DNA of 64,000 bases from JADLCX01 sp964630785 (GTDB lineage Bacteria > Planctomycetota > Phycisphaerae > Phycisphaerales > UBA1924), in assembly GCA_964630785.1 (NCBI GenBank), contig CAZVZG010000023.1, positions 1 to 64,000 of the forward strand, written 5' to 3'. Each line of letters starts with the position of its first letter. The first letter of the stretch is position 1. The notes beneath the pieces were generated by a model. It saw only the letters and a list, made by a program, of their open reading frames with translations, ran no database searches and was not told the origin of the DNA. The translations under genes were made by a program, and so were the position numbers. Below are positions 50,336-59,419 of this stretch, piece by piece.

Positions 50336-50650
50336 ATGCCCAAGAACAAGAGCCACAAGGCCAGCCTGAAGCGGATCCGGATCAGCAAGACCGGCAAGGT
50401 CAAGCACAACCGGGCCTTCGGCAAGCACCTCCGCTCACACAAGAGCGGCAAGCGCCTGCGCCGCCTGCGCACGGACAAGTTCATGTCCAATCCCGAGGCC
50501 AAGCGTCTCGAGAAGCTGCTCTTCCGGCGTCTGCGCGGGCGCGATCAGGCCCGGGCGACGCTCAAGCGCAGCCCCAACCCCGAGCAGCGTAAGGCCCTGC
50601 GGGCCGAGAAGCGGGCCGCGGCGAAAAAGGCCGTAGCGGCCAAGGCTTAG
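50336..50650 (+). CDS. rpmI: Ribosomal protein bL35, extended
   Basis: MPKNKSHKASLKRIRISKTGKVKHN is followed by the family's FGKHLRSHKSGKRLRRLR stretch. The usual bL35 is about 65 aa; this is 104 aa, with a C-terminal Lys/Arg/Ala-rich extension from about residue 55. Start ATG at 50336 gives the conserved MPK. rplT follows after a 132-nt gap. infC, usually just upstream, is absent; the gene before is the divergent cytochrome gene. Confidence 0.92.
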   Translation: MPKNKSHKASLKRIRISKTGKVKHNRAFGKHLRSHKSGKRLRRLRTDKFMSNPEAKRLEKLLFRRLRGRDQARATLKRSPNPEQRKALRAEKRAAAKKAVAAKA

Positions 50651-50782
50651 CGCGGCGGCGCCGGCGCGCGAGTTCGCGGGTCTCGGCAGTCAGTTCCTCC
50701 CAGTTCACACCCGTCCGCCGGGATCAAGACCGCGCGACCCACGCGCGGCCCCGCGTCCGGACACCATTGATGGAGTCGGCAC

Positions 50783-51157
50783 ATGCGCATCCGCAAGGGT
50801 TCCAACCGAACCAAGTCCCGCAAGAGGATCCTCCGCCTGGCCCGCGGGTATTACGGCTCGGGCCACAAGAGCAAGTACAAGGCCGACTACGCCCTCATCC
50901 GCGCGGGGGTGTTCGCGTTCCGCGACCGTCGCCGCCTCAAGCGGAACATGCGTCGGCTCTGGATCACGCGCATCACGGCGGCCTGCCGCATGCGCGGGGC
51001 ACGCTACAGCCAGTTCATCAACGGGCTGAAGATGTCGGGAATCACGCTCAACCGCAAGATGCTCAGCCAGATCGCGATTGAGGACCCCAAGGTGTTTGAC
51101 CAGATCCTCGCGACCGCCATGAAGCACACGCGGGCGAGCGCGGCCAAGGCGGCCTGA
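50783..51157 (+). CDS. rplT: Ribosomal protein bL20
   Basis: A 23S rRNA-binding assembly protein. The start MRIRKGSNRTKSRKRILRLARGYYGS deviates from the usual MARVKRG but the body (KYKADYALIRAGVFAFRDRR, LWITRITAACRMRGARYSQF, NRKMLSQIAIEDPKVFDQI) is typical, length 124 aa. GGAG precedes the ATG by 7 nt. A strong terminator lies about 50 nt downstream. Confidence 0.95.
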   Translation: MRIRKGSNRTKSRKRILRLARGYYGSGHKSKYKADYALIRAGVFAFRDRRRLKRNMRRLWITRITAACRMRGARYSQFINGLKMSGITLNRKMLSQIAIEDPKVFDQILATAMKHTRASAAKAA

Positions 51158-51205
51158 ACACCGTCCGACGCCGTTTGCGTTCGGCGAACAATCACGGTTC
51201 AATGA

Positions 51206-51240
51206 CAGGCCCGGGGGCGTGCTCCCGGGCCTGTTTCTTC
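51206..51240 (+). terminator. Intrinsic terminator after rplT
   Basis: CAGGCCCGGG and CCCGGGCCTG form a perfect 10-bp stem (loop GGCGTGCT), followed by TTTCTTC. Confidence 0.9.
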
Positions 51241-51292
51241 GTGAACATCGAGTCGTCCGGCGCGGGGGCGGGCAAGATCGAGGGGAGGCCGC

Positions 51293-51997
51293 ATGTCGAG
51301 CTGGTGGGTAACCGATGCGTTCAAGGCCGGAGGCGCGGCGCTTCTCTCGGCGTGGGTGATCTGGGTGATCGTCTCGATCACGCTCCACGAGCTGGCCCAC
51401 GGCTGGGCGGCGATCAGCCGCGGCGACACCACCCCCATCGACACCGGGCACATGACCTGGAACCCGCTGGTGCACATGGGCGGCATGAGCCTCGTGGTGT
51501 TCGCGGTGACGGGTATCGCCTGGGGACTCATGCCCGTAACGCCGTCGCGGATGCGCGGCCGCCACGCCGACGCGTTTGTCGCCTTCTGCGGGCCGCTGAT
51601 GAACTTCGCGCTGGCGGCCCTGTGCATCGTCGGCACGGTGATCGTCGTGCTTTCGCTCCCGGGTTCGGCGCCGGGTTCTCAGGCCTCGCACCTGCGCGGG
51701 AACCTCATGATCTTCCTGGGCGTGGGCTGCTCGATCAACATCCTGCTCGGGCTGTTCAACCTCATCCCGGTGCCGCCGCTGGACGGATCGCGGGTCCTCG
51801 CCGACTTTTCGCTCCAGTATCGCGATTTTCTGCGCTCCCAGGGCGGGCAGTTTTTCTCCTTCGCGCTCTTCATCGTCGCGTTCTTCTATGTGGGAGAACT
51901 GATGGGCGGGCTGGGCATGAGAGCGTGGACGATGGGGACCGGGGGCATCCTCGACCTGCTGCACGGCATGGGCGTGGGGCCGGGATCGCCGTGGTAG
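51293..51997 (+). CDS. M50 family membrane metalloprotease (site-2 protease type)
   Basis: 234 aa with about five hydrophobic helices. The zinc site is HELAH (H32, H36) inside the first helix pair, and NLIPVPPLDGSR (near 158-169) supplies the third ligand motif (LDG). The topology fits minimal site-2 proteases without a PDZ domain. Members cleave membrane proteins, often anti-sigma factors; membrane anti-sigma-like proteins do occur in this window but no link is shown. Several ATG/GTG starts are possible; ATG at 51293 follows a GGGGAGG site 7 nt upstream. Confidence 0.85.
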   Translation: MSSWWVTDAFKAGGAALLSAWVIWVIVSITLHELAHGWAAISRGDTTPIDTGHMTWNPLVHMGGMSLVVFAVTGIAWGLMPVTPSRMRGRHADAFVAFCGPLMNFALAALCIVGTVIVVLSLPGSAPGSQASHLRGNLMIFLGVGCSINILLGLFNLIPVPPLDGSRVLADFSLQYRDFLRSQGGQFFSFALFIVAFFYVGELMGGLGMRAWTMGTGGILDLLHGMGVGPGSPW

Positions 51998-52028
51998 GGC
52001 GGCCGGGGCAGGCACGGAGAGTGGAAAG

Positions 52029-53090
52029 TCAGCGGGTCCGCTTGCCGGTGGCGATCGAGGCCACGCCGCAGAGCTTGTAGAGCATCCGCGCGCCGACGTT
52101 GGCGTCCCATTCGGGCTCGGTCGGGATGGGCTCGAGCCCCGGGGAAACTTCGTTGAGGTCGAAGCCGATCAGCCGGCGACCGGAGCGGGCGAGGGTCTCC
52201 AGGAGCACGCAGGCGCGGTTGAACGAGAGCCCGCCGGCGACGGGCGTGCCGGTGTGCGGGCAGAGCGCGGGGTCGAGCCCGTCGATGTCGAACGAGACGT
52301 ACACGTGCTCGGGCAGCGGTTCGACGATGTCGTCGCAGGCCTCGCGCCATGGGTCGCCCCCATCGAGGCGGTCGGCCAGGTCGAAATCGAAATGGGTGAC
52401 CGCACGCTTCCGCTGCGCCTTGCCGAAGTCTCGCTCGCCCTCGCCGTAATCGCGGGTGCCGACCTGCACGAGGCGGGTGACCCCGGGGATTCGTGTCAGT
52501 ACGTTGTGCATGATCGAGGCGTGCGACCACTCGAAGCCCTCGAAGGCCTCGCGGAAGTCCATGTGCGCGTCGATCTGCAGGATGCCCAGGCCCTTGGAGC
52601 CCTTGATCGCGCCGGCGAACTCGGCGCAGGCGCGGATGTGGCCGAACGGTGTGGAGTGGTCGCCCCCGACCAGGCCGGGCGTCTTGCCTTCGTCGAGGAT
52701 CGCGCGCGAAGTATCGAACGTGAACCTGTTCACCGATTCGCACGCGGCGTTCACCTCCGCGACCGCCCGCTTGTCCCTGGCGGTGGCCCCGCCGCGCTCG
52801 ATGATCGGCCTCGCGAGTTTTCGCGCGCGTCGGGAGTCCGCGAGGATCGACTCGGAGATCGGCTCCATGTACAGGCCGCGCTCGTACGTGCGCCCGAACT
52901 GGTGGTCGAACAGGTCCACCTGCATCGACGCCCTGAGGATGGCTTCCGGGCCCGCGGAAGTCCCGCCCCCGTACGACGTCGTGGCGTCGAACGGTACGGG
53001 GATGAGGACAATCGCGGCCTCGTCGCGGGTGTGGGGCAGGCCGAAGATGCCTGAGCCGGGCTGAGCGGCGGCGTCGGGGTCGAAGGGCAT
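52029..53090 (-). CDS. Agmatinase/arginase family ureohydrolase
   Basis: A dimanganese hydrolase of guanidino compounds. Metal motifs are GGDHS, DAHMDF and SFDIDGLDP, in order, with GTPVAGGLSFNRA and IGFDLNEVSPGLEP behind. Agmatinase (SpeB) is likelier than arginase by general pattern, but the substrate cannot be read directly. ATG at 53090 (MPFDPDAA) is chosen because TACCCT lies 5 nt upstream, pointing to a leaderless start, and the alternative upstream start adds 23 unlike residues. Divergent from apgM, starts 95 nt apart. Confidence 0.87.
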   Translation of the reverse strand: MPFDPDAAAQPGSGIFGLPHTRDEAAIVLIPVPFDATTSYGGGTSAGPEAILRASMQVDLFDHQFGRTYERGLYMEPISESILADSRRARKLARPIIERGGATARDKRAVAEVNAACESVNRFTFDTSRAILDEGKTPGLVGGDHSTPFGHIRACAEFAGAIKGSKGLGILQIDAHMDFREAFEGFEWSHASIMHNVLTRIPGVTRLVQVGTRDYGEGERDFGKAQRKRAVTHFDFDLADRLDGGDPWREACDDIVEPLPEHVYVSFDIDGLDPALCPHTGTPVAGGLSFNRACVLLETLARSGRRLIGFDLNEVSPGLEPIPTEPEWDANVGARMLYKLCGVASIATGKRTR

Positions 53091-53095
53091 CGCCG

Positions 53096-53101
53096 AGGGT
53101 A
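53096..53101 (-). promoter_or_regulatory. -10-like box TACCCT, leaderless start of the ureohydrolase gene
   Basis: Minus-strand TACCCT ends 5 nt before ATG 53090. The divergent apgM gene has the same hexamer. Confidence 0.45.
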
Positions 53102-53173
53102 GCGGCGCACCCGGCGCGAGCCACCACGCTCCCGCCGCCCGCGCCGTCCCCAGTGTCAACGTCTTGCTCTCGC

Positions 53174-53179
53174 TACCCT
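53174..53179 (+). promoter_or_regulatory. -10-like box TACCCT, leaderless start of apgM
   Basis: TACCCT ends 6 nt before the GTG at 53186. No -35 or Shine-Dalgarno site is evident. Confidence 0.45.
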
Positions 53180-53185
53180 TGGCCC

Positions 53186-54475
53186 GTGAAGCACGTGATC
53201 ATCATCGCGGACGGCGGCGCGGACTTCCCGATCGCGGAACTCGGGGGAATGACACCATTTGAGGCGGCACATACGCCGAACCTCGACGCTCTCGCGGCGT
53301 CGGGGCGGATGGGGACGGCCGCGACCACACCGCCGGGGTTCGAGGCGGGCTCCGACGTCTGCTCGATGTGTCTTCTGGGCTACGACCCGGCGAAGTACCA
53401 CACGGGGCGAGCGCCGTTGGAGGCCGCGGCCCTCGGGCTGAACCTCAAACCGACAGACTGGATCTTCCGGCTGAACTTCGTGACGGTGGGGGAAGAGGGC
53501 ACGCCGGACGCGGGCCTGATGGTGGACCACTCCGCCGGGGCCATCACGGGCGAGGAGGGGCGGGAACTGGCCCGGGGGCTTGTCGAGCATTGGAAATCGG
53601 CGCTGCCCGAGCTGGCGAGGGATTTCGAGCTCACGCCCGGCGTCGCCTATCGCAACATCCTCGTCGATCGAGGCGGCGCGGGCCGGCGGAGCTACCGCAC
53701 GCTTCGGACCCGCCCGCCGCACGAGATCCCACGGCAGCGTTGGCGGGACCTCGTGCCGAGGTCGGACAGCAGCGACGAACGAGAGCGGGCCGGGGCCGCG
53801 GCCCTGAACTCCCTGATGGAGGCGGCCCTGGCGTACCTGCCGCGGCATCCGGTGAGCCTGGCCCGGCTTGCGGCGGGCAAGCGACCGGCGAACGCGTCGT
53901 GGATCTGGGGGCAGGGGGTGCGCCCGCGGATGCCGAGCTTCAAGGAGCGGTTCGGCGGGCGCAGCGGGGCCATGATCACCGCCGTGGATCTGTTGGCGGG
54001 GATCGCGGCGTTCATCGGGTGGGACCGCGTGGAATCGCCGGGCATTTCCAGCTTCCACGACACGGACTACGCCGCGCAGGGGCGGGTGACGTGCGAGGCG
54101 ATCGAGCGGTACGACGTGGTGTGCAGCCACGTGGAATCGCCGGACGAGGCCTCCCACCAAGGGGATTGGAAGACCAAGACCGCGGCGATCGGAGCTATCG
54201 ACAAGCACATCGTTGGGCCCGTGGTTCGCCACCTGTGTGAGCGCCACCCGGGGGGCTGGCGGGTGCTGGTGATGCCCGACCATTACACGCTCGTCGGCAC
54301 TCGCAAGCACGACAACACGCCGGTGCCGTGGCTCATCGCCGGATCGGACATGCGGGCGTCGCGCAGTGGCGCGGGCGTTCGGTACTGTGAGCGCTCGGTG
54401 TCGGGCCCGGAGTCGCTGCGTGTGGACCCGGGCGACAGGATCATGCCGCTGTTCCTCGAAGGGCGGTTGGACTGA
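53186..54475 (+). CDS. apgM: Cofactor-independent phosphoglycerate mutase, archaeal type
   Basis: An alkaline-phosphatase-superfamily enzyme interconverting 3- and 2-phosphoglycerate in glycolysis. IIIADGGADFPIAELGGMTPFEAAHTPN (5-32) carries the first metal Asp; the nucleophilic Ser is in GSDVCSMCLLGYDP (near 58-71), followed by YHTGRAPLEAAA. C-terminal DYAAQGRVTCEAI, HVESPDEASHQG and LVMPDHYT supply the other metal ligands. Length (429 aa) is typical of the ApgM group. GTG at 53186 fits the leaderless pattern; a GTG 33 nt upstream would add residues not seen in the family. The next gene starts 33 nt after its stop. Confidence 0.92.
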   Translation: MKHVIIIADGGADFPIAELGGMTPFEAAHTPNLDALAASGRMGTAATTPPGFEAGSDVCSMCLLGYDPAKYHTGRAPLEAAALGLNLKPTDWIFRLNFVTVGEEGTPDAGLMVDHSAGAITGEEGRELARGLVEHWKSALPELARDFELTPGVAYRNILVDRGGAGRRSYRTLRTRPPHEIPRQRWRDLVPRSDSSDERERAGAAALNSLMEAALAYLPRHPVSLARLAAGKRPANASWIWGQGVRPRMPSFKERFGGRSGAMITAVDLLAGIAAFIGWDRVESPGISSFHDTDYAAQGRVTCEAIERYDVVCSHVESPDEASHQGDWKTKTAAIGAIDKHIVGPVVRHLCERHPGGWRVLVMPDHYTLVGTRKHDNTPVPWLIAGSDMRASRSGAGVRYCERSVSGPESLRVDPGDRIMPLFLEGRLD

Positions 54476-54508
54476 GTGGACGCGAGGGCGCCCGGTGGGA
54501 GTTCATCC

Positions 54509-55303
54509 ATGAGCCAGAGCGATGGGCCGGGCGAGACCGGACCGAAAAAGAACGGCGTGGGGGAGCGATCGGACATCCCCACGGCGAGATCGGCGGACGG
54601 TGGAACGTCGGGCTCGGAACCGATCTTCGAGATCGCCGAGGACCGCTGTCCCAAGTGCTCCGAACCGATGCCCTCGGACGCGGTGGTCTGCATGAAGTGC
54701 GGCTACGACCAGAGGGCCAACAAAGTGCGCGAGGTCGAGACGGGGGTTGTGGAGGTGCCCGAAGCGCCGGAAGGGGCCAAGCCGGCCAAGACCGACTTCG
54801 TGGTGCCGGGCAGACTCTCGCCCAAGACGCTCGGGATCGTGGGGGCGGTGCTCACCGTCGCGGCAATGGTCGCGGCGGGCATCTACGCGCCCGCTCCTTC
54901 GTTCGGCGTGGTCGCGGCGTGGGTGCTGCTCACGCTCTACACCATCGGGATCAACTCGGCGACGGGCGTCGCCGCGGTCGCCGTTGCGGCCCGGCTCAAC
55001 TCCCAGCCGTTCGGCCGGCTCGACGTGGCGCTTGCGCGGATGTTCGCCGCGTTCGCCCTGTTTCAGGCGATCAGCCGTACGCGGCCGGTGCTTCTGGGGA
55101 GCCCGCTGCTCACGACGGGAGTGTCGTTCGTGGTCGGCGCGTTGTTGTACTTCGGCGCGGTCATGCTGCTCTTCAGGAAAGACCGACGGACGACGAGCGT
55201 GATCGCGCTGGCCCACTTCATCCTGTGGATCCTGCTGGAACTGGGCCCGGTGCTGGGGAACTGGGTGAGCACGGCCGTGTCGGCGGCCGCGCCGGCGAAG
55301 TGA
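54509..55303 (+). CDS. Zinc-ribbon multispanning membrane protein
   Basis: 264 aa. A disordered N-terminal 45 residues lead to a zinc ribbon CPKCSEPMPSDAVVCMKCGY (46-65), a linker and four or five membrane helices between about 105 and 255 (TLGIVGAVLTVAAMVAAGIY, FGVVAAWVLLTLYTIGI, ARMFAAFALFQAI, GVSFVVGALLYFGAVMLLF, VIALAHFILWILLELG). The CxxC...CMKCGYDQR pattern is common in planctomycete membrane proteins. Function unknown. GGGAG 9 nt before the ATG supports the start. Confidence 0.75.
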   Translation: MSQSDGPGETGPKKNGVGERSDIPTARSADGGTSGSEPIFEIAEDRCPKCSEPMPSDAVVCMKCGYDQRANKVREVETGVVEVPEAPEGAKPAKTDFVVPGRLSPKTLGIVGAVLTVAAMVAAGIYAPAPSFGVVAAWVLLTLYTIGINSATGVAAVAVAARLNSQPFGRLDVALARMFAAFALFQAISRTRPVLLGSPLLTTGVSFVVGALLYFGAVMLLFRKDRRTTSVIALAHFILWILLELGPVLGNWVSTAVSAAAPAK

Positions 55304-55449
55304 GCGGCGACCGTCTTGCAAACGGCGGCCGCAGCAGCGACGCGGTCATCCCTGGGCGGTATCATGGCGGGATCAACTTTCGGGCCGGGCTTCAGAACTC
55401 GGCGAGTCCGACCGCTTTCGTGTTCCCCTCTTTTTCCGCAGGATTCCGC

Positions 55450-57180
55450 ATGATTCCCGTGTTCACGCCGTCGTCCGAAAAAGTCCCGGCCGATCTCGAC
55501 GCCACGAAGTGGACGAATCTGGAGCCGCTGTACCGGGAACTGATCGGGCGTGAGCTGCACTGCAAGAACTGCCTGCAGCGTCTGATCTTGGACAGAAGCG
55601 AACTCGACGCCGCGGTGAGCGAAGCCGGGTCGGACCTGTACATCGCGATGACGTGCCACACGGACGACCAGGCCGCCAACACGGCCTACCTCGATTTCGT
55701 GGAGAACGTGCAACCGAAGCTGCGCGAGGCCGCGTTCGAGCTGGACCGCAAGATCGTGAACAGCCCGCACGCGAAAGAGCTCGACCCCAAGCGGTACGAG
55801 GTGTACCTGCGCGACCTGAAAGTGGCTGTGGACCTGTTCCGTCCCGAGAACGTCCCGCTCGAAACCGAACTGACCAAGCTCGACCAGGAATACAGCCAGA
55901 TCAGCGGCGCGATGACCGTGGAGTTTGATGGGAAGGAGCGCACGCTGCCGCAGATGTCGCGGTACAACGAAGACCCGGACCGTGCCGTGCGCGAGCGGGC
56001 GTGGCGCGCCGTAGCGGAGCGCCGGCTCCGCGATTCCGACGCGATCGACGCGATCTTCCAGAAGATGCTCGACCTTCGCGGGCGGGTGGCCAGAAACGCG
56101 GGGTTCGATAACTTCCGCGACTACGCGCACAAGGCCAAGCGCCGGTTCGACTACACGCCCGAGACCTGTCACGAGTTCGCCCGCGGCGTCGAGCGGGTGT
56201 GCGTGCCCCTGCTGCGGAAGCTGATGGCCGAGCGGAGCGCGGTGATGGGCGTCGCTCCGCTGCGCCCGTGGGACGGGCAGGTGGACCCCAAGGGCCGGCC
56301 CGGCCTGCGCCCGTTCGAGGGGGCGGGGCAGATGATCGAGCGGACCAACGGCGTCTTCCGACGGATGGACCCGTCGCTCGCCGCGCTCTTTGAGTATCTG
56401 CAGGAAAGCGGCGGCGGGGCGCACTCCTCGTGCCTGGACCTTGAGTCCCGCAAGGGCAAGGCCCCGGGCGGATACCAGGCCAACCGAGATCGGGTGCGCA
56501 AGCCGTTCATTTTCATGAACGCCGCGGGCGTGCAGCGCGACGTCGAGACGATCGTCCACGAGGCCGGTCACGCGTTCCATTCGCTGCTCTGCCGGTCGGA
56601 GCCGCTGCTGGCCTACCGCAGCGAGATGCCGCTGGAGTTCTGCGAGGTCGCGTCGATGAGCATGGAGCTGACCTCGCACCCGTTCTTCGACGAGTATTAC
56701 CCGGGTCCCGACGCGGACCGTGCCCGACGGACTCATCTGGAAGGGATCGTGCAGAGCCTGTGCTCGATCGCGATGGTGGACCAGTTCCAACACTGGCTAT
56801 ACACCAATCCGGGGCACACGCGAGCCCAGCGCGACGCCCAATGGGCGGAACTCGTGGCCCGGTACGGGCCGGGCTTCGACTGGTCGGGCTTGGAGAAGTT
56901 CCTGCTCGCGAGCTGGCACCGCATCCTCCACCTGTTCGGCACGCCTTTTTACTACATCGAATACGGCATCGCGCAGCTCGGCGCCCTGCAGGTCTGGCTC
57001 AACTACCGGCGCGACCCTCGCCGGGCGATCGAGCAGTACAAAGCCGGCCTTTCGCTGGGCGGCTCGCGCCCGCTGCCCGAGCTCTTCCACGCGGCCGGGC
57101 TGGAGTTCGATTTCGGACCGGCGACGGTCGGGCGGCTGGTCGGTGAAGTCGAGCGAGAACTGGCCCGCATCCCGGCGTAA
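55450..57180 (+). CDS. M3 family oligoendopeptidase
   Basis: A cytoplasmic zinc metallopeptidase that degrades short peptides. The zinc site is HEAGH (H370, H374) and EFCEVASMSMEL supplies the third ligand, E at about 400. The helical PepF-like N-terminus (LIGRELHCKNC..., LDLEYSQISGAM-like region) and the C-terminal block FYYIEYGIAQLGALQVW are typical. At 576 aa it is close to PepF length. ATG at 55450 follows AGGA about 7 nt upstream. The operon just downstream imports oligopeptides, so the enzyme may digest what is imported; it is a separate unit with a 103-nt gap. Confidence 0.9.
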   Translation: MIPVFTPSSEKVPADLDATKWTNLEPLYRELIGRELHCKNCLQRLILDRSELDAAVSEAGSDLYIAMTCHTDDQAANTAYLDFVENVQPKLREAAFELDRKIVNSPHAKELDPKRYEVYLRDLKVAVDLFRPENVPLETELTKLDQEYSQISGAMTVEFDGKERTLPQMSRYNEDPDRAVRERAWRAVAERRLRDSDAIDAIFQKMLDLRGRVARNAGFDNFRDYAHKAKRRFDYTPETCHEFARGVERVCVPLLRKLMAERSAVMGVAPLRPWDGQVDPKGRPGLRPFEGAGQMIERTNGVFRRMDPSLAALFEYLQESGGGAHSSCLDLESRKGKAPGGYQANRDRVRKPFIFMNAAGVQRDVETIVHEAGHAFHSLLCRSEPLLAYRSEMPLEFCEVASMSMELTSHPFFDEYYPGPDADRARRTHLEGIVQSLCSIAMVDQFQHWLYTNPGHTRAQRDAQWAELVARYGPGFDWSGLEKFLLASWHRILHLFGTPFYYIEYGIAQLGALQVWLNYRRDPRRAIEQYKAGLSLGGSRPLPELFHAAGLEFDFGPATVGRLVGEVERELARIPA

Positions 57181-57283
57181 CTCGCAGGCACCTGTTTAGC
57201 GTTCAGTCCCGGCATCGCGACCGTCTGCGTGTGCGCAGGTATGCTCGTTGAGGCGGCGCAGAGACCCATCGAGGAGCGACGGG

Positions 57284-59317
57284 ATGTCAGGGCATCGCGG
57301 CTGCGGCATGACGCGGAGTCGATTCGTGACCGGCGCGGCGATGCTCGGAATGTTGGTCGCGATGTGCGCGGCCCCCCAGCCGGCCCTGGGTGCGCAGCCC
57401 GCCGCGGGTGCACCCGTCAGCGAGAAATCGCCCTCGACCGGCTCCGCCGTCCGCATCGCCCGTCTTCCGATCCGCACCGACGGCCCCAAGAGTCTCGACC
57501 CTGCCAAGGGCTCGACCCAGTACGACAACCAGGTCTGTTCGCAGGTCTACGACGGGCTCGTGCAGTACAAGTATCTGGCGCGCCCGCTCGAGATCGAACC
57601 TTGCCTCGCGGCCGCGCTTCCAAAGATCACCGACAACCCCGACGGCACGCAGACCTGGCGTTTCACACTGCGCGACGACGTGTACTTTCAGGACGACCCG
57701 TGCTTTCCCGGCGGCAAGGGGCGGAAGCTGAAGGCCGCGGACGTGTTCTACTCGTGGAAGCGGCTGGCCGACCCTCAGTACGAACTCGAAAACTGGTGGA
57801 TGATCGACGGGATGATCGTCGGGTTCAACGCGTACAAGATCGCGCAGGGCGCGGCCGCGGGCGCGAAGTCAGTGACGGAACTGGACGCCGCGAAGAAGGG
57901 CCTGATCGCGGCCGCGAGGAAGCAAGCGGGTGGGGCCGACGAGGCTGAACTGGTCGCGGCGTTCCAGAAGGCCACGCCCGGCCGGTTCGATTACGACGCG
58001 GACGTGCCGGGCCTCCGGGTCATCAACGACCTGGAGCTGGAAGTCGTACTGGTGAAGCCGATCCAGCAGTTCCGCTGGAAACTCGCGCAGTTCCAGTTGT
58101 CGGTCGTTCCCCGCGAGGCGGTGGAGAAGTACGGCGACGACTTCGGTCGCCACCCCGTGGGCACGGGCCCGTACACGGTGAAGGATGGCGACTGGCAGCC
58201 GGGGCGGTTCATCAACTTCACAAGGAATCCGACGTACCGCGTGGAGTACTACCCGTCGGAGATGTCGAGCGACCCTGAGGAGGCGGCCAGGGATCGCACG
58301 CTCGGGCTGGACAAGGCGGCGGGCCAAAGGCTCCCGATTCTCGATCGGATCGAATCCCCGTTCTACGTGCCGGACCCGGCGATGTGGCTCGATTTCGAGT
58401 CGGGCAAGCTGGGGTTCGTGCAGATCCCGGCGGAGTATTTCGACAAGGCGGTGAACCGGCGGACGCTCAGGCTGCGACCCGCGTACGCAAGCAAGGGCGT
58501 CACACTGTACCCGATCCCGCTGCTCGACTTCATCTTCCGCGGGTTCAACATGGAGGACCCGGTGCTGGGCATGGGGGACCCGGGCCTCGACGGGGGCAAG
58601 GTCGTCGAGCGTCACCGCAAACTGCGTCAGGCGCTCTCGCTGGCGTTCGACCTGGACGAGATGAACGAGTCGTTCTACAACGGAACGAACATCGTGTACG
58701 ACGGGCCGATCCCGCCGGGGCTCGACGGCTATCCCAAGGGCGGGCGGGCGGACGTGAGCTACATGGGCCCGAACATCCCGCGGGCCAGGAAACTCCTGGC
58801 CGAGGCGGGCTATCCGGATGGCCGGGGCCTTCCCGAGATCGTGTACTACAGCAGCCGCGGCGGCAACAACGCCGAGCAGATGCAGGCCGAGATGCGGTTC
58901 TGCCGCGCGATCGGCGTGAAGCTCAACCCGCGCGAGGTGGACTTCTCCGAACTCATCGAGGCGATCAACAAGAAGAAGGCGCAGATGTTCAGCTACGCGT
59001 GGGGAAGCGACTACCCCGACGCAGAGAGCAATCTCGCCATGTTCTACAGCAAGAACAAATCGCCCGGGTCCAACGCCTTCAACTACGACCGGCCGGAGTA
59101 CGACCGCATGTACGAGAAGAGCCGGACGATGCCGCCCGGCCCCGAGCGGACGAAGCTGTACGAAGGGATGCGGGACATGCTCATCCAGGACGTGCCGTTT
59201 ATCGGCTCGATGGCCCGGACAAGGTTCTACGCGATCAACCCGTGGCTGAAGAACTTCAAGCCGTCGGAGGACTTTCAGAACTGGTACAAGTATCTGGACT
59301 TGGCGGAGCAGAAGTGA
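57284..59317 (+). CDS. Oligopeptide ABC transporter substrate-binding protein
   Basis: A solute-binding protein of the OppA/DppA family (SBP_bac_5). A signal peptide (about 9-37, RFVTGAAMLGMLVAMCAAPQPALGAQ) precedes the mature chain with the family motif PKSLDPAKGSTQYDNQVCSQVYDGLV and later ADVFYSWKRLADP. At 677 aa it is longer than OppA (about 540), with an Ala/Lys-rich insertion near residues 190-220 (GAKSVTELDAAKKGLIAAARKQ). It has a Cys in the signal region (MLVAMCAAP), which could be a lipobox, so it may be a lipoprotein. ATG at 57284 has GGAG 7 nt upstream. It heads the five-gene importer operon. Confidence 0.9.
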   Translation: MSGHRGCGMTRSRFVTGAAMLGMLVAMCAAPQPALGAQPAAGAPVSEKSPSTGSAVRIARLPIRTDGPKSLDPAKGSTQYDNQVCSQVYDGLVQYKYLARPLEIEPCLAAALPKITDNPDGTQTWRFTLRDDVYFQDDPCFPGGKGRKLKAADVFYSWKRLADPQYELENWWMIDGMIVGFNAYKIAQGAAAGAKSVTELDAAKKGLIAAARKQAGGADEAELVAAFQKATPGRFDYDADVPGLRVINDLELEVVLVKPIQQFRWKLAQFQLSVVPREAVEKYGDDFGRHPVGTGPYTVKDGDWQPGRFINFTRNPTYRVEYYPSEMSSDPEEAARDRTLGLDKAAGQRLPILDRIESPFYVPDPAMWLDFESGKLGFVQIPAEYFDKAVNRRTLRLRPAYASKGVTLYPIPLLDFIFRGFNMEDPVLGMGDPGLDGGKVVERHRKLRQALSLAFDLDEMNESFYNGTNIVYDGPIPPGLDGYPKGGRADVSYMGPNIPRARKLLAEAGYPDGRGLPEIVYYSSRGGNNAEQMQAEMRFCRAIGVKLNPREVDFSELIEAINKKKAQMFSYAWGSDYPDAESNLAMFYSKNKSPGSNAFNYDRPEYDRMYEKSRTMPPGPERTKLYEGMRDMLIQDVPFIGSMARTRFYAINPWLKNFKPSEDFQNWYKYLDLAEQK

Positions 59318-59344
59318 GCAGCGGACGCCGCCAAACCGCTCCAT

Positions 59345-59419
59345 GGCCCCGGCCGTAAATCGACTCCCCGCTCACCCCTCATCCCCAATCTCTAGTCCCT
59401 GGTTCCCAGTCCCCTCCCC
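59345..59419. repeat. Pyrimidine-rich degenerate repeat spacer
   Basis: Between the binding-protein and permease genes the plus strand reads as repeated TCCC/CTCCC/TCCCC words interrupted by short tags (for example CCCCAATCTCTAGTCCCTGG). On the minus strand this is the GGGA/GGGGA type also seen in the 21580-21655 gap. No gene or terminator is visible in it. Confidence 0.6.
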
